Shown here: positions 32,972-41,722 of the stretch, piece by piece
Layout of the letters: every line of letters begins with the position of its first letter
How positions within the stretch are numbered: the first letter of the stretch is position 1
From: Rhizobium herbae
Lineage (GTDB): Bacteria; Pseudomonadota; Alphaproteobacteria; Rhizobiales; Rhizobiaceae
DNA length: 64,000 bases
Assembly (NCBI RefSeq): GCF_017873135.1
Contig: NZ_JAGGJV010000006.1
Coordinates: 124,001 to 188,000, forward strand
Direction: 5' to 3'
The notes under the pieces: model-generated
Told to the model about the DNA's origin: nothing
What the model saw: only the letters and a program-made list of their open reading frames with translations
Databases searched by the model: none
Made by a program: the position numbers and the translations under genes

Positions 32972-34252
32972 ATGACCCTGACCATCTTCCTCGGCGCTCT
33001 TCTCGGCCCCATGGCACTCGGCGTGCCGATCGCCTTCGCGCTCATCCTCAGCGGTGTCGCGCTGATGCTGTACATGGGCATTTTCGATCCCCAGATCGTC
33101 GCGCAGAACGTCATGAACGGTGCCGACAGCTTTCCGCTGATGGCGGTTCCCTTCTTTCTTCTGGCCGGCGAGGTGATGAATACCGGCGGGCTTTCCAAGC
33201 GGATCGTCAATCTCGCCATGGCCCTTGTCGGCCATGTGCGCGGCGGGCTCGGGTTCGTCGCCATCTTTGCCGCGTGCATATTGTCCAGCCTTTCCGGTTC
33301 GGCTGTTGCGGATGCGGCAGCGCTCGGCGCGCTGCTTTATCCGATGATGCTGAAATCCGGGCATGACCCGGCCCGCACCGGCGGACTGCTCGCCTCAGCC
33401 TCGGTGATCGGCCCGATCATTCCGCCGTCGATCGGCTTCATCCTCTATGGTGTCGTTGGTGGCGTCTCGATCACCAAGCTCTTCCTGGCCGGCATCGTTC
33501 CGGGCCTGCTGATCGCGCTGGCACTGTGCATCACCTGGCTGATGGTCGCCCGCAAGGAGCAGTTCGCGCTGCCGCCGCGCCAAAGCGGTGCGGTCCGCAT
33601 GAAAGCCTTCGTCGATGCCATTTGGGCATTGATGCTGCCCGTCATCATCGTCTTCGGTCTGAAATTCGGCGTCTTCACGCCGACGGAGGCTGGTGTCGTT
33701 GCGGCCGTTTATTCGCTGTTCGTCGCCATGGTGATCTACCGCGAACTGCCGCCGTCGCGGCTGTTTCATGTCTTCGTGGCGGCGGCGAAGATTACCTCAG
33801 TGGTAATGTTCCTCGTCGCCTGTGCCGCAGTGTCAGCCTGGCTGATCACCGTCGCCGACGTGCCCGGCGATCTCGTCGCACTGCTCGAGCCGCTGATGGA
33901 CAACCAGACGCTGCTGCTGATCGCCATCATGGTGCTGATCGTGCTCGTCGGCACCGCCATGGACATGACGCCGACCATCCTGATCATGACACCCGTCCTG
34001 ATGCCGGTGATCAAGCAGGCGGGCATCGACCCGGTCTATTTCGGCGTCCTGTTCATCATCAACAATTCCATCGGCCTGATCACGCCGCCTGTCGGCACGG
34101 TGCTCAATGTCATCTGCGGTGTTTCCAAGCTGTCGATGGAAGATCTGATGAAGGGCGTCATGCCCTTCCTGATCGCCGAACTGATCGTCCTCTTTCTCCT
34201 CGTCCTGTTCCCGCAGCTGGTGACCGCACCGGTTGCATGGTTCGGGCATTGA
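32972..34252 (+). CDS. TRAP transporter large permease (DctM type)
   Basis: A protein of 426 residues, the usual DctM length, with about 12 hydrophobic segments. The family motifs FPLMAVPFFLLAGEVMN, SSLSGSAVADAAALG and IPPSIGFILYGVVGGVSI are all present. It forms the sodium-coupled transport channel with the DctQ-type subunit. Confidence 0.94.
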   Translation: MTLTIFLGALLGPMALGVPIAFALILSGVALMLYMGIFDPQIVAQNVMNGADSFPLMAVPFFLLAGEVMNTGGLSKRIVNLAMALVGHVRGGLGFVAIFAACILSSLSGSAVADAAALGALLYPMMLKSGHDPARTGGLLASASVIGPIIPPSIGFILYGVVGGVSITKLFLAGIVPGLLIALALCITWLMVARKEQFALPPRQSGAVRMKAFVDAIWALMLPVIIVFGLKFGVFTPTEAGVVAAVYSLFVAMVIYRELPPSRLFHVFVAAAKITSVVMFLVACAAVSAWLITVADVPGDLVALLEPLMDNQTLLLIAIMVLIVLVGTAMDMTPTILIMTPVLMPVIKQAGIDPVYFGVLFIINNSIGLITPPVGTVLNVICGVSKLSMEDLMKGVMPFLIAELIVLFLLVLFPQLVTAPVAWFGH

Positions 34253-34320
34253 GGCGGAAAGGCGTTGTCGCAAGCATTCAACCGGCCGGGAAATCCCGGC
34301 CAAAATCTGGGAGGAAAAGC

Positions 34321-35334
34321 ATGTTGAACAGGATGTTGAAACTGGCATTGGGGCTCGCGCTGCCCGCAATGCTTCTGGCCGGGACCGCCTCGGCGGAGAT
34401 CCGCGAAACGACGCTGAAATTTGCGAGTGCCAACAACAAGGGTCATCCGCAGGTTACCGGCATGGAGAAGTTCGCCGAAATCGTCAAGGACAAGAGCGGC
34501 GGCAAGATCGAGGTCAAGCTGTTTCCGGGCGGTGTGCTCGGAGGCGACGTGCAGACCGTTTCCGCACTTCAGGGCGGCGTCGTCGAGATGCTGGTGCTGA
34601 ACGCCGGTATTCTGGCGAGCAACGTCAAGGCATTCGGCGCGGTCGACCTGCCGTTCCTGTTCAATAGCGGCGAGGAGGCCGACAAGATCATGGACGGCCC
34701 ATTCGGCAAGAGCCTGAGCGACAAGCTGCCGGATACCGGCCTCGTCGGCCTTGCCTATTGGGAACTGGGTTTCCGCAACCTCACCAACAACCGGCATCCG
34801 GTCACCAAGCTCGAGGACATCAAGGGCCTGAAGATCCGCACCCTGCAATCGCCGATCCCGATCGAGCTGTTCAACAGCCTCGGCGCCAATGCCGTGCCGC
34901 TGCCTTACACTGAACTCTACACGGCGCTTGAAACCGGCACGGTGGACGGCCAGGAAAACCCGGCCGCCAACATTCTCAATGCCAAGTTCTTCGAAGTGCA
35001 GAAGTACATGACGGTGACCCGCCATCAGTACAATCCGCAGATCGTGCTGATCAGCAAGATCTTCTGGGACAAGCTGAACGACGAGGAAAAGGCGGTTCTT
35101 CAGTCGGCTGCGACTGAGGCCCGCGATTACCAGCGCACGGTCTCGCGCGAGGTGGATGCCAAGGCGATGGCCGAGATCAAGGCGACCGGCATGGAAGTCT
35201 CCGAACTCAGCCCGGAAGAAACGCAGAAGCTGCGCGATGCCGTGAAGCCACTGGTCGACAAGTTCAGCGGTGAAATCGGCCCTGACACCGTCTCGCTGCT
35301 CTTCAAGGAACTTGCGGCTGCCCGCGGCCAATAA
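34321..35334 (+). CDS. TRAP transporter substrate-binding protein (DctP type)
   Basis: A protein of 337 residues starting at the ATG 34321, after GGGAGGAAAAGC. Residues 1-25 form a signal peptide (MLKLALGLALPAMLLAGTASA). The DctP domain includes GHPQVTGMEKFAEIVKDKSG and the ligand-arginine region DIKGLKIRTLQSPIPIELFN, then VDGQENPAANI. The arginine in KIRT normally binds the substrate carboxylate, which suits shikimate or quinate. It is encoded between the TRAP permease and the quinate/shikimate dehydrogenase. Confidence 0.93.
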   Translation: MLNRMLKLALGLALPAMLLAGTASAEIRETTLKFASANNKGHPQVTGMEKFAEIVKDKSGGKIEVKLFPGGVLGGDVQTVSALQGGVVEMLVLNAGILASNVKAFGAVDLPFLFNSGEEADKIMDGPFGKSLSDKLPDTGLVGLAYWELGFRNLTNNRHPVTKLEDIKGLKIRTLQSPIPIELFNSLGANAVPLPYTELYTALETGTVDGQENPAANILNAKFFEVQKYMTVTRHQYNPQIVLISKIFWDKLNDEEKAVLQSAATEARDYQRTVSREVDAKAMAEIKATGMEVSELSPEETQKLRDAVKPLVDKFSGEIGPDTVSLLFKELAAARGQ

Positions 35335-35400
35335 TGCGTCCGCCGGCTCGCCTTCGGGCGGGCCGGCCCATCCTTTCTGACAATCACGGAACCTGCTGCA

Positions 35401-36288
35401 ATGGTCGAGACACGTTTGAAACCCTTGAAGGCCGGATTGATCGGCGCGGGCATCCAGGCCTCGCTGACGCCGGCGATGCATATGCAGGAAGGTGCCGCTC
35501 AAGGCTTTGCCTATGACTATCAACTGATCGACCTCAACCAGCGCGGCCTGACGCCGAACAGCTTGCCGGACCTCCTGAACCAGGCCGAAAAGCAGGGGTT
35601 GAGCGGTCTCAATATCACCCATCCCTGCAAGCAACTGGTCATTCCTTTTCTTGACGAACTCTCGGATGAGGCCCGTGCGCTTGGAGCCGTCAACACGGTC
35701 GTTCTCAAGAACGGCCGACGGTACGGCCATAATACCGACTGGTGGGGCTTTGCGGAGAGTTTTCGCCGCGGGCTTCCCGGAGCCGCACTTGATGCGGCTG
35801 TCCAGATTGGTGCGGGGGGCGCAGGCGTTGCAACCGCCTATGCCATCCTTTCGCTCGGCCTGAAGAGGTTGACGGTTTTCGACATCGAGCCGGAAAGGGC
35901 AGCGCAGTTGGCAGAGGCGATGTCGGCTCTTTTCCCGGAAGCGGCCATCTCGGCGTGCGGCGATCTGGCCACAGCGATGCAAACCGCATCCGGTCTGATC
36001 CATGCGACGCCCACCGGCATGGCAAAATATCCGGGGGTTCCGCTTCCCCCGGACCTGCTGGCAGCCCATCACTGGGTGGCCGAAATCGTCTATTTCCCCT
36101 TGGAAACGGAACTTCTGAAGGCGGCAAGACAACGGGGCTGCCGGGTATTGAACGGCGGCGGCATGGCGGTGTTCCAGGCTGTGGGCGCTTTCCGTCTCTT
36201 TACCGGACAGGAGCCGGATGCCGTTCGGATGATGCAACATTTCGACAGTCTGACATCGGGCAATCTTTCAAGCGAGGATCCGCGATGA
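35401..36288 (+). CDS. Quinate/shikimate dehydrogenase (AroE family, catabolic type)
   Basis: A protein of 295 residues. The substrate pocket is IGAGIQASLTPAMHMQEGAA; the S-x-T-P form rather than S-x-S-P is typical of quinate-accepting members. NITHPCKQ contains the catalytic lysine, followed by NTDWWGFAESF and the dinucleotide motif GAGGAGVATAYA. It would oxidise shikimate to 3-dehydroshikimate (or quinate to 3-dehydroquinate) with NAD(P). It lies between the TRAP importer and the dehydratase, overlapping the latter by 4 bases, so a catabolic rather than biosynthetic role is likely. Confidence 0.88.
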   Translation: MVETRLKPLKAGLIGAGIQASLTPAMHMQEGAAQGFAYDYQLIDLNQRGLTPNSLPDLLNQAEKQGLSGLNITHPCKQLVIPFLDELSDEARALGAVNTVVLKNGRRYGHNTDWWGFAESFRRGLPGAALDAAVQIGAGGAGVATAYAILSLGLKRLTVFDIEPERAAQLAEAMSALFPEAAISACGDLATAMQTASGLIHATPTGMAKYPGVPLPPDLLAAHHWVAEIVYFPLETELLKAARQRGCRVLNGGGMAVFQAVGAFRLFTGQEPDAVRMMQHFDSLTSGNLSSEDPR

Positions 36289-38198
36289 AAACGTCCATAG
36301 CGACGGTATCGATCAGTGGCGAATTGCCGGAGAAGCTGGCGGCGATCGCCAAGGCAGGATTCGACGGCGTCGAGATCTTCGAGAACGATTTCCTCGCGTT
36401 TGACGGCAGTCCTGCGGATGTGGGCCGGATGGTGCGCGATCACGGTCTGGAGATCACGCTGTTCCAGCCGTTCCGTGATTTCGAAGGCATGCCGGAGCCG
36501 CATCGCACCCGCACCTTCGATCGGGCAGAGCGCAAGTTCGATATCATGCAGCAACTTGGCACCGACCTGGTGCTGATTTGCTCGAATGTGTCGCCGGTGT
36601 CTCTCGGCGGCATCGATCGGGCGGCAGCGGATTTCCATGAGCTTGGCGAACGGGCGGCGAAACGCGGCCTCCGGGTCGGTTACGAGGCGCTTGCCTGGGG
36701 GCGGCATATTTTCGATCATCGCGATGCCTGGGAAATCGTCCGGCGCGCCGATCATGCCAACATCGGCCTGATCCTCGACAGCTTCCACACGCTGTCGCGC
36801 AAGATCGACATCAACTCGATCCGCTCGATTCCCAAGGAGAAGATCTTCATCGTCCAGCTGGCCGATGCGCCACTGATCGACATGGACCTGCTCTACTGGA
36901 GCCGCCACTTCCGCAACATGCCCGGCGAGGGGGATCTGCCGGTTGTGGCCTTCACCAGCGCCATCGCCGAGACCGGTTATGATGGCTATTTCTCGCTGGA
37001 AATCTTCAACGACCAGTTCCGCGGCGGCTCTGCGAAGGCAATCGCCGCCGATGGCCATCGCTCGCTCATCACGCTTGGTGACCGGGTGCGGCGCGGCCCG
37101 AATGCGACGGGGCTTACCGTTGCCGCGATGCCGGACCGCGCGCCGGTGAAAGGCGTCGGTTTCGTTGAGTTCTCCGTCGATGAAACAGATGCAGCCGAAC
37201 TGGTTGCCATCCTGTCCACGCTCGGATTTCACAAGACGGCGCAGCACAGGACCAAGCAGGTCAGTGTCTACCAGCAGGGCGAGATCCGGCTGCTGATCAA
37301 CACCGAGCGGGCAGGCTTCGCCAATGCCTCCTATGCGGTGCACGGGCCGTCCGCCTATGCCACGGCACTGGTGGTCGAGGACGCTGCAGAGTCGATGGCC
37401 CGCGCGACGGCGCTGGGCGCCGAATCGTTCAGCCAACCGGTCGGCTCCGGCGAGGTGGACATTCCCGCCATCCGTGGTGTGGGCGGAGGGGTTATCTATC
37501 TACTTGATAAGAAATCCGATCTTGGCCGCATCTGGGACATTGATTTCCTGACCGTGCAAGACGACGAGAAAAGTCCATCCGCCCATCTGCGTACCATCGA
37601 CCATATCGCCCAGACGGTGGCCTATGAGGAAATGCTGACCTGGCTGCTGTTCTATACCGCAATCTTCCAGACGCAGAAGACACCGATGGTGGATATCATC
37701 GATCCGGCCGGCGTCGTTCGCAGCCAGGTGATCGAGAATGCCGCCGGCACCTTGCGCATCACGCTGAACGGCGCTGAAAACCGGCGCACGCTCGCCGGCC
37801 ACTTCATCGCCGAAACCTTCGGCTCGGGCATCCAGCATCTGGCCTTCAGCACCGACGATATCTTCGCAACGGCTGCGGCGTTAAAACAGAACGGTTTTCG
37901 ACCGCTGCACATTTCGCCCAACTATTACGACGATGTCGAAGCGCGCTTCGGCCTTGATCCGGAGCTCAGCGAGCGGCTGAAGGCGGAAAACATCCTCTAC
38001 GATCGCGACGAGTACGGCGAATTCTTCCAGCTCTACAGCGGTACCTATGGCGAGGGGTTCTTCTTCGAGATCGTCGAACGGCGCGGCTATCGCGGTTATG
38101 GCGCCGCCAATGCCATCTTCCGCATCGCAGCCCTCAAGAAGCAGATCCGGCCGGACGGCATGCCCGCTCTTGCGAAGACGCGGTCAAGATCACAATAG
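36285..38198 (+). CDS. 3-dehydroshikimate dehydratase, QuiC1-type fusion (TIM barrel plus VOC/HPPD-like domain)
   Basis: A protein of 637 residues, matching the length of bacterial QuiC1 fusion enzymes. Residues 1-280 are an AP-endonuclease-2-like TIM barrel (AKAGFDGVEIFENDFLAFDG, VGYEALAWGRHIFDH, IGLILDSFHTLSRKID, GYFSLEIFNDQFRGGSAKAI) with the metal-binding Glu and His residues. Residues 290-630 contain two VOC modules of 4-hydroxyphenylpyruvate-dioxygenase type (TIDHIAQTV, GIQHLAFSTDDIF, FFFEIVERRGYRGYG). The first domain dehydrates 3-dehydroshikimate to protocatechuate. The role of the second is not settled. It is the last gene of the operon; the route to protocatechuate ends here and ring cleavage must be encoded elsewhere. 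Confidence 0.9.
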   Translation: MKTSIATVSISGELPEKLAAIAKAGFDGVEIFENDFLAFDGSPADVGRMVRDHGLEITLFQPFRDFEGMPEPHRTRTFDRAERKFDIMQQLGTDLVLICSNVSPVSLGGIDRAAADFHELGERAAKRGLRVGYEALAWGRHIFDHRDAWEIVRRADHANIGLILDSFHTLSRKIDINSIRSIPKEKIFIVQLADAPLIDMDLLYWSRHFRNMPGEGDLPVVAFTSAIAETGYDGYFSLEIFNDQFRGGSAKAIAADGHRSLITLGDRVRRGPNATGLTVAAMPDRAPVKGVGFVEFSVDETDAAELVAILSTLGFHKTAQHRTKQVSVYQQGEIRLLINTERAGFANASYAVHGPSAYATALVVEDAAESMARATALGAESFSQPVGSGEVDIPAIRGVGGGVIYLLDKKSDLGRIWDIDFLTVQDDEKSPSAHLRTIDHIAQTVAYEEMLTWLLFYTAIFQTQKTPMVDIIDPAGVVRSQVIENAAGTLRITLNGAENRRTLAGHFIAETFGSGIQHLAFSTDDIFATAAALKQNGFRPLHISPNYYDDVEARFGLDPELSERLKAENILYDRDEYGEFFQLYSGTYGEGFFFEIVERRGYRGYGAANAIFRIAALKKQIRPDGMPALAKTRSRSQ

Positions 38199-38279
38199 AC
38201 GAACTGCATTCCAAAAGGACAACCAAGCCGGGGCGCCCGCCCCCTGTCGCCATGGTGCCCTGCGCCTTCTGAACAGGCG

Positions 38280-39302
38280 TCAGCGCCAGCCAAGAGCCGG
38301 CGCGATGTGGGTCAGGATTGCCTCGATAACATGGGCATTGTAGTCCACGCCAAGTTGGTTGGGGACGGTCAACAGCAAGGTGTCGGCTTCGGCGATTGCC
38401 TCGTCCTTGATCAGTTGCGCGATGAGGACGTCTGGCGCCGCGGCATAGCTCCGACCGAAGATCGCGCGGGTTTTCTCGTCGATGAACCCGATCTTGTCTT
38501 CGTCTTTATCCCCATAACCGAAATAGGCGCGATCGCGATCGTCCACCAACGCAAAAATGCTGCGGCTGACCGAAACTCTGGGCTCGCGCTCGTGACCGGC
38601 CGCCTTCCATGCCTCGCGAAAAACCCGGATCTGGTCGGCCTGCTGGACGTGAAACGGGAGCCCGCTCTCGTCATCCTTCAGGGTGGAGCTTTGCAAGTTC
38701 ATCCCCATTCTGGCGGCCCAGGCTGCCGTGGCATTTGAGCTTGCTCCCCACCAGACGCGGTCTCGCAGACCGGCGGAATGCGGTTCGACACGCAACAGGC
38801 CGGGGGGATTGGGGAACATCGGCCGTGGGTTGGGCTCCGCGAAGCCTTCGCCCCGCAACACATCGAGAAGGACTTCCGCATGGCGCCGTGCCATGTCGGT
38901 TTCGCTTTCGCCCTCAGTCGGCACGTAACCGAAATGGCGCCAACCATCGATGACCTGCTCTGGTGATCCGCGGCTGATGCCCAACTGTAGGCGCCCACCC
39001 GCAATAAGATCGGCGGCACCCGCATCCTCAGCCATGTACAGTGGATTCTCGTACCGCATGTCTATGACGGCCGTGCCGATCTCGATACGGCTGGTTCTGG
39101 CGCCGATCGCCGCCAGCAGCGGGAACGGCGAAGCGAGTTGGCGTGCGAAGTGATGCACGCGAAAATACGCTCCGTCGGCGCCAAGTTCCTCAGCAGCAAC
39201 CGCCAGGTCGATGGACTGCAGAAGCGCGTCAGCAGCCGACCGCGTCTGTGACTGAGGGGAGGGAGTCCAGTGGCCGAACGAGAGAAAACCGATCTTCTTC
39301 AT
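38280..39302 (-). CDS. LLM-class flavin-dependent oxidoreductase (bacterial luciferase family)
   Basis: A protein of 340 residues from the ATG at 39302, with AGGG 8 bases upstream; GTG at 39311 is an alternative start. It starts MKKIGFLSFGHWTP and has the luciferase-like barrel segments LAVAAEELGADGAYFRVHHF and RIEIGTAVIDMRYENPLYMA, then LQLGISRGSPEQVIDGW. Family members are two-component flavin monooxygenases using reduced FMN. The substrate is unknown and no reductase is adjacent. It is convergent with the quinate operon. Confidence 0.88.
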   Translation of the reverse strand: MKKIGFLSFGHWTPSPQSQTRSAADALLQSIDLAVAAEELGADGAYFRVHHFARQLASPFPLLAAIGARTSRIEIGTAVIDMRYENPLYMAEDAGAADLIAGGRLQLGISRGSPEQVIDGWRHFGYVPTEGESETDMARRHAEVLLDVLRGEGFAEPNPRPMFPNPPGLLRVEPHSAGLRDRVWWGASSNATAAWAARMGMNLQSSTLKDDESGLPFHVQQADQIRVFREAWKAAGHEREPRVSVSRSIFALVDDRDRAYFGYGDKDEDKIGFIDEKTRAIFGRSYAAAPDVLIAQLIKDEAIAEADTLLLTVPNQLGVDYNAHVIEAILTHIAPALGWR

Positions 39303-39689
39303 AGCATGCACCCTGAGAGTATCGCCTGTGTGGAATATGCTTCTTTTACATAATTTCCGCCGGACAAACAGACGCCGCCATGCTGTTTCAGATAACGACG
39401 AGGCTCAGAGTTCGGATATTTTTGCGTGGCGTTATTTCCGCGCTGCCCTGCATCTTTTGAAGGATGTCGCCTGGCACCACCTCATGAATTTCCCCGACTG
39501 CGTCCTCAATCCACATTGCGGCAGCTGGGCGGTCGAAAGCGACGGCGGCACCTTTTCGGAAGGCTACGATGACGAACAGATATTTTGGGAGATCATCGAT
39601 TTCCGCAACCTTGCCCGCCGAAGCGGGATAGGCTGTCCTTGAGGGGTCATCGGCGCTGAATGGCGATGATGACCACTTACCTCATTCAT
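39303..39689. other. Intergenic stretch without a firm gene
   Basis: About 390 bases. A plus-strand frame of up to 104 codons (39328-39642) runs through it and its second half (MNFPDCVLNPHCGSWAVESD) is not obviously random, but it has no clear ribosome-binding site and I recognise no family. The promoter of the luciferase-like gene must lie at the left end. Confidence 0.35.
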
Positions 39690-39845
39690 TCAGACACTGA
39701 CGCGCCGAGCTTCCTTGTCGGCTGACTTGCGATCCGCTCCGTGCTTTTCGATGATCGTCTTCGCATCTTCGATGGAAATGCGGTGCTTTTTTGCGAATGG
39801 CTTGATTTCGTAGGGTTCGTCTGCTGCCGTTTGAGTGCTGGACAT
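39690..39845 (-). CDS. Small DUF3606-like protein
   Basis: A protein of 51 residues from the ATG at 39845, which follows AGGAG at 7 bases (a strong ribosome-binding site). The sequence IKPFAKKHRISIEDAKTIIE followed by KHGADRKSADKEARR is the short helix-turn-helix-like domain known as DUF3606, common in rhizobia and other soil alphaproteobacteria. Function unknown; some members appear in stress responses. Confidence 0.75.
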   Translation of the reverse strand: MSSTQTAADEPYEIKPFAKKHRISIEDAKTIIEKHGADRKSADKEARRVSV

Positions 39846-40045
39846 CTGTTTACTCCTGTTGGAAACAAGCTCAACATCCGGTCGAGCTTCAATTGATTGA
39901 AGGGGAGAGATCGCCTGGAGAGCTGGCTCATCGAGCCGCACTTGAGCCAAATGCGGCCTCTTGGGCGTTAGTGGATATATGGGGTCGGCGATGCTGCCGA
40001 TCAATGGGCGGTGGATTCTAGACCAAAGCCGCGTGAGGAAATTCA

Positions 40046-40135
40046 ATGTCCGATCAATGGCCGATGTTCATACTACAGTCAATCGTCGTGGTGGGACTGG
40101 TAGGCGCATTTTTCATACGTGGCGCAGGCGACTAA
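40046..40135 (+). CDS. Probable single-span membrane microprotein (29 aa)
   Basis: An ATG with GAGGAA 5 bases upstream opens 29 codons: MSDQWPMFILQSIVVVGLVG continuing through AFFIRG to GAGD. Residues 7-24 form one hydrophobic helix, with a charged residue just after it, as expected of small inner-membrane proteins. The stop at 40133 is followed 4 bases later by a hairpin and a T-run. The combination of ribosome-binding site, membrane span and terminator supports a real gene that standard annotation would miss. Function unknown. Confidence 0.55.
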   Translation: MSDQWPMFILQSIVVVGLVGAFFIRGAGD

Positions 40136-40139
40136 GCGT

Positions 40140-40188
40140 GGTTGCTCAAGGACGAGCCCTTGCGCAACCAACTCTTCTCTCGTTTTTT
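40140..40188 (+). terminator. Hairpin with downstream T-run after the microprotein ORF
   Basis: GGTTGC-T-CAAGG (40140-40151) pairs with CCTTG-C-GCAACC (40158-40169), a stem of 11 pairs with one mismatch and a 6-base loop. Six Ts follow at 40183-40188, somewhat further downstream than usual. It would end transcription from the plus strand; the opposite strand has no T-run next to it. Confidence 0.5.
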
Positions 40189-40219
40189 GAAGATCGGCCT
40201 CAGGCTGAAAACATTCCGG

Positions 40220-40639
40220 TCAAACGGCGTCGGCACCGATTGCCGCCAGTGCGGCTCGTGCGACCTCGAAATCCTGGTCGCCAGTTCCCGAACCCACGCC
40301 GATGCCACCGACAAGCCGGTTGCCGAAGCGGATCGGCAAGCCGCCGGGCAATGGCGTAACGCCGCCTTGCGAGGCGATGCCGGCGGCCGTACCGAATTCG
40401 GTGCTCATCGCGCCCGTCGGCGCATTGATCGAAGCAGCGGTTCGTGCCTTGGCGCGAGCGGTATGCATGCTCAGATATTTGGCTCCGTCCATTCGAACGC
40501 TGGCAATCACCTCTCCGCTCACATCGACGAGGAAGATGCATTGTGGAACCTTTATGGCTTCGGCTTGAGTGATCGCAGCAGCCAAGGCCGTCATGGCGCC
40601 CGAATGGGTCAACGCGAGCGTTTCCCGTGTTACGGTCAT
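40220..40639 (-). CDS. GlcG/HbpS-family protein
   Basis: A protein of 139 residues. The family pattern is AITQAEAIKVPQCIFLVDVSG, RMDGAKYLSMHTARAKARTA and a glycine-rich C-terminal half (GGLPIRFGNRLVGGIGVGSG). GlcG/HbpS proteins bind haem or cobalamin-like ligands or act in small-molecule processing, and often sit beside oxidative catabolic genes. No glycolate oxidase genes are nearby. It lies 45 bases downstream of the ROK kinase gene on the same strand and may be the last gene of that operon. Confidence 0.88.
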   Translation of the reverse strand: MTVTRETLALTHSGAMTALAAAITQAEAIKVPQCIFLVDVSGEVIASVRMDGAKYLSMHTARAKARTAASINAPTGAMSTEFGTAAGIASQGGVTPLPGGLPIRFGNRLVGGIGVGSGTGDQDFEVARAALAAIGADAV

Positions 40640-40684
40640 GGGTGTATTCCTTTCATTGAATCTGCTCGGTCTCCCAGGTTCATC

Positions 40685-41722
40685 TCAGCCATGAATAGCC
40701 TCCCTTGTCCCTACGGGTTCGGTCTCCGTGTGATTGTCCGGATTTTCTCCGGTGGAGACTTGCAAAGCGGTCTCGTCTTCATCGCGGAGTATGAGGCTTG
40801 CGGCCCCGATGAGGCCGGCATGCCGGCCCAATTGTGCCGGTACGACCGGCACATCGCGATAGGCCGGCATGGCGCGGTTGCGGATTGTCGCCTCGACTGT
40901 CTCGCGCAACAGATCGAACCCATTTGAAATGCCGCCGCCCATCACCAGCACATCCGGCGAGTAAAGATGCAGAAGATTGGTAAAGCCGATACCCAGCCAT
41001 CGTGCCTCGTCCTCCAGCAGGGAAATTGCCATCGGATCGCCAACCCGCACCGCATCGACAACATCGCGGCCGGTCACCTCGGCGTCGCCGGACAGGACAC
41101 GCAGCCTCGAACCATCCCCTGCAACCGTTATCGCTGTTGCACGCCGGCCGAGCGCGGTGCCGGAGGCAACGGCTTCAAAACAGCCGGTCGCGCCGCAGAA
41201 ACAACGTTCACCTTTGTCCGTAATCGTCATGTGGCCGATTTCGGCGGCAAGCCCCCGCCGCCCGTGCATGATCCGCCCATCGACAATCACGCCGCCGCCG
41301 ATCCCAGTCGAGATCGTGACGAAGACCAGGGAATTGGCGCCTTTGCCGGCGCCGAAGTGCCATTCGCCGAGAGCTGCGGCGTTGGCATCGTTTTCGAGCC
41401 GGACCGGCAAGCCGAGCCGATCGCTGAGAATGCCGGCCAGTGGCACATCGTGCCAGCCGGACAATGTCGGCGCACCGAGAACGATTCCCGCTTTCGGATC
41501 GAGCGGCCCGGGCGCTCCAATGCCAATCCCGGCAACGACGGCGTCGGGCACCTCCCTGCGCACCGTTTCAGCCAGTATTTCGATCTGGCCGACAACCGCC
41601 ATCACGCCATCCCTGGCAAGGGTGGGAACCGATGCGAATGCCAGAAGTCTACCCTCGCGATCGACGAGCGCGGCGCGAAGCTCCGTTCCGCCGAGATCAA
41701 ATGCGAGGGCGACTTTGCTCAT
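40685..41722 (-). CDS. ROK-family sugar kinase
   Basis: A protein of 345 residues, slightly longer than usual because of a polar C-terminal tail. The phosphate motif is AFDLGGTELRAALVD, the catalytic region LENDANAAALGEWHFGAG, then GGGVIVDGRIMHG and EIGHMTI. The zinc motif CFCGATGCFEAVASG is intact. A kinase rather than a repressor role is supported by the absence of an N-terminal HTH. It overlaps the RPE-like epimerase gene by 4 bases, so it probably phosphorylates a sugar that the epimerase or isomerases handle. Confidence 0.9.
   Translation of the reverse strand: MSKVALAFDLGGTELRAALVDREGRLLAFASVPTLARDGVMAVVGQIEILAETVRREVPDAVVAGIGIGAPGPLDPKAGIVLGAPTLSGWHDVPLAGILSDRLGLPVRLENDANAAALGEWHFGAGKGANSLVFVTISTGIGGGVIVDGRIMHGRRGLAAEIGHMTITDKGERCFCGATGCFEAVASGTALGRRATAITVAGDGSRLRVLSGDAEVTGRDVVDAVRVGDPMAISLLEDEARWLGIGFTNLLHLYSPDVLVMGGGISNGFDLLRETVEATIRNRAMPAYRDVPVVPAQLGRHAGLIGAASLILRDEDETALQVSTGENPDNHTETEPVGTREAIHG

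Noticed and set aside
34036..36240. Minus-strand open frame of 734 codons
   Set aside because: It runs opposite the TRAP DctP and quinate/shikimate dehydrogenase genes, has an Arg/His/Gln-rich composition and no domain; it is an antisense shadow of high-GC genes.
38230..38243. GGGGC/GCCCC stem between the convergent QuiC1-type and luciferase-like genes
   Set aside because: Only five pairs, a 4-base loop and no T-run; too weak to call a terminator.
39328..39642. Plus-strand open frame of 104 codons
   Set aside because: No ribosome-binding site at its start and no recognised family; left as a described gap because part of it is not clearly random.
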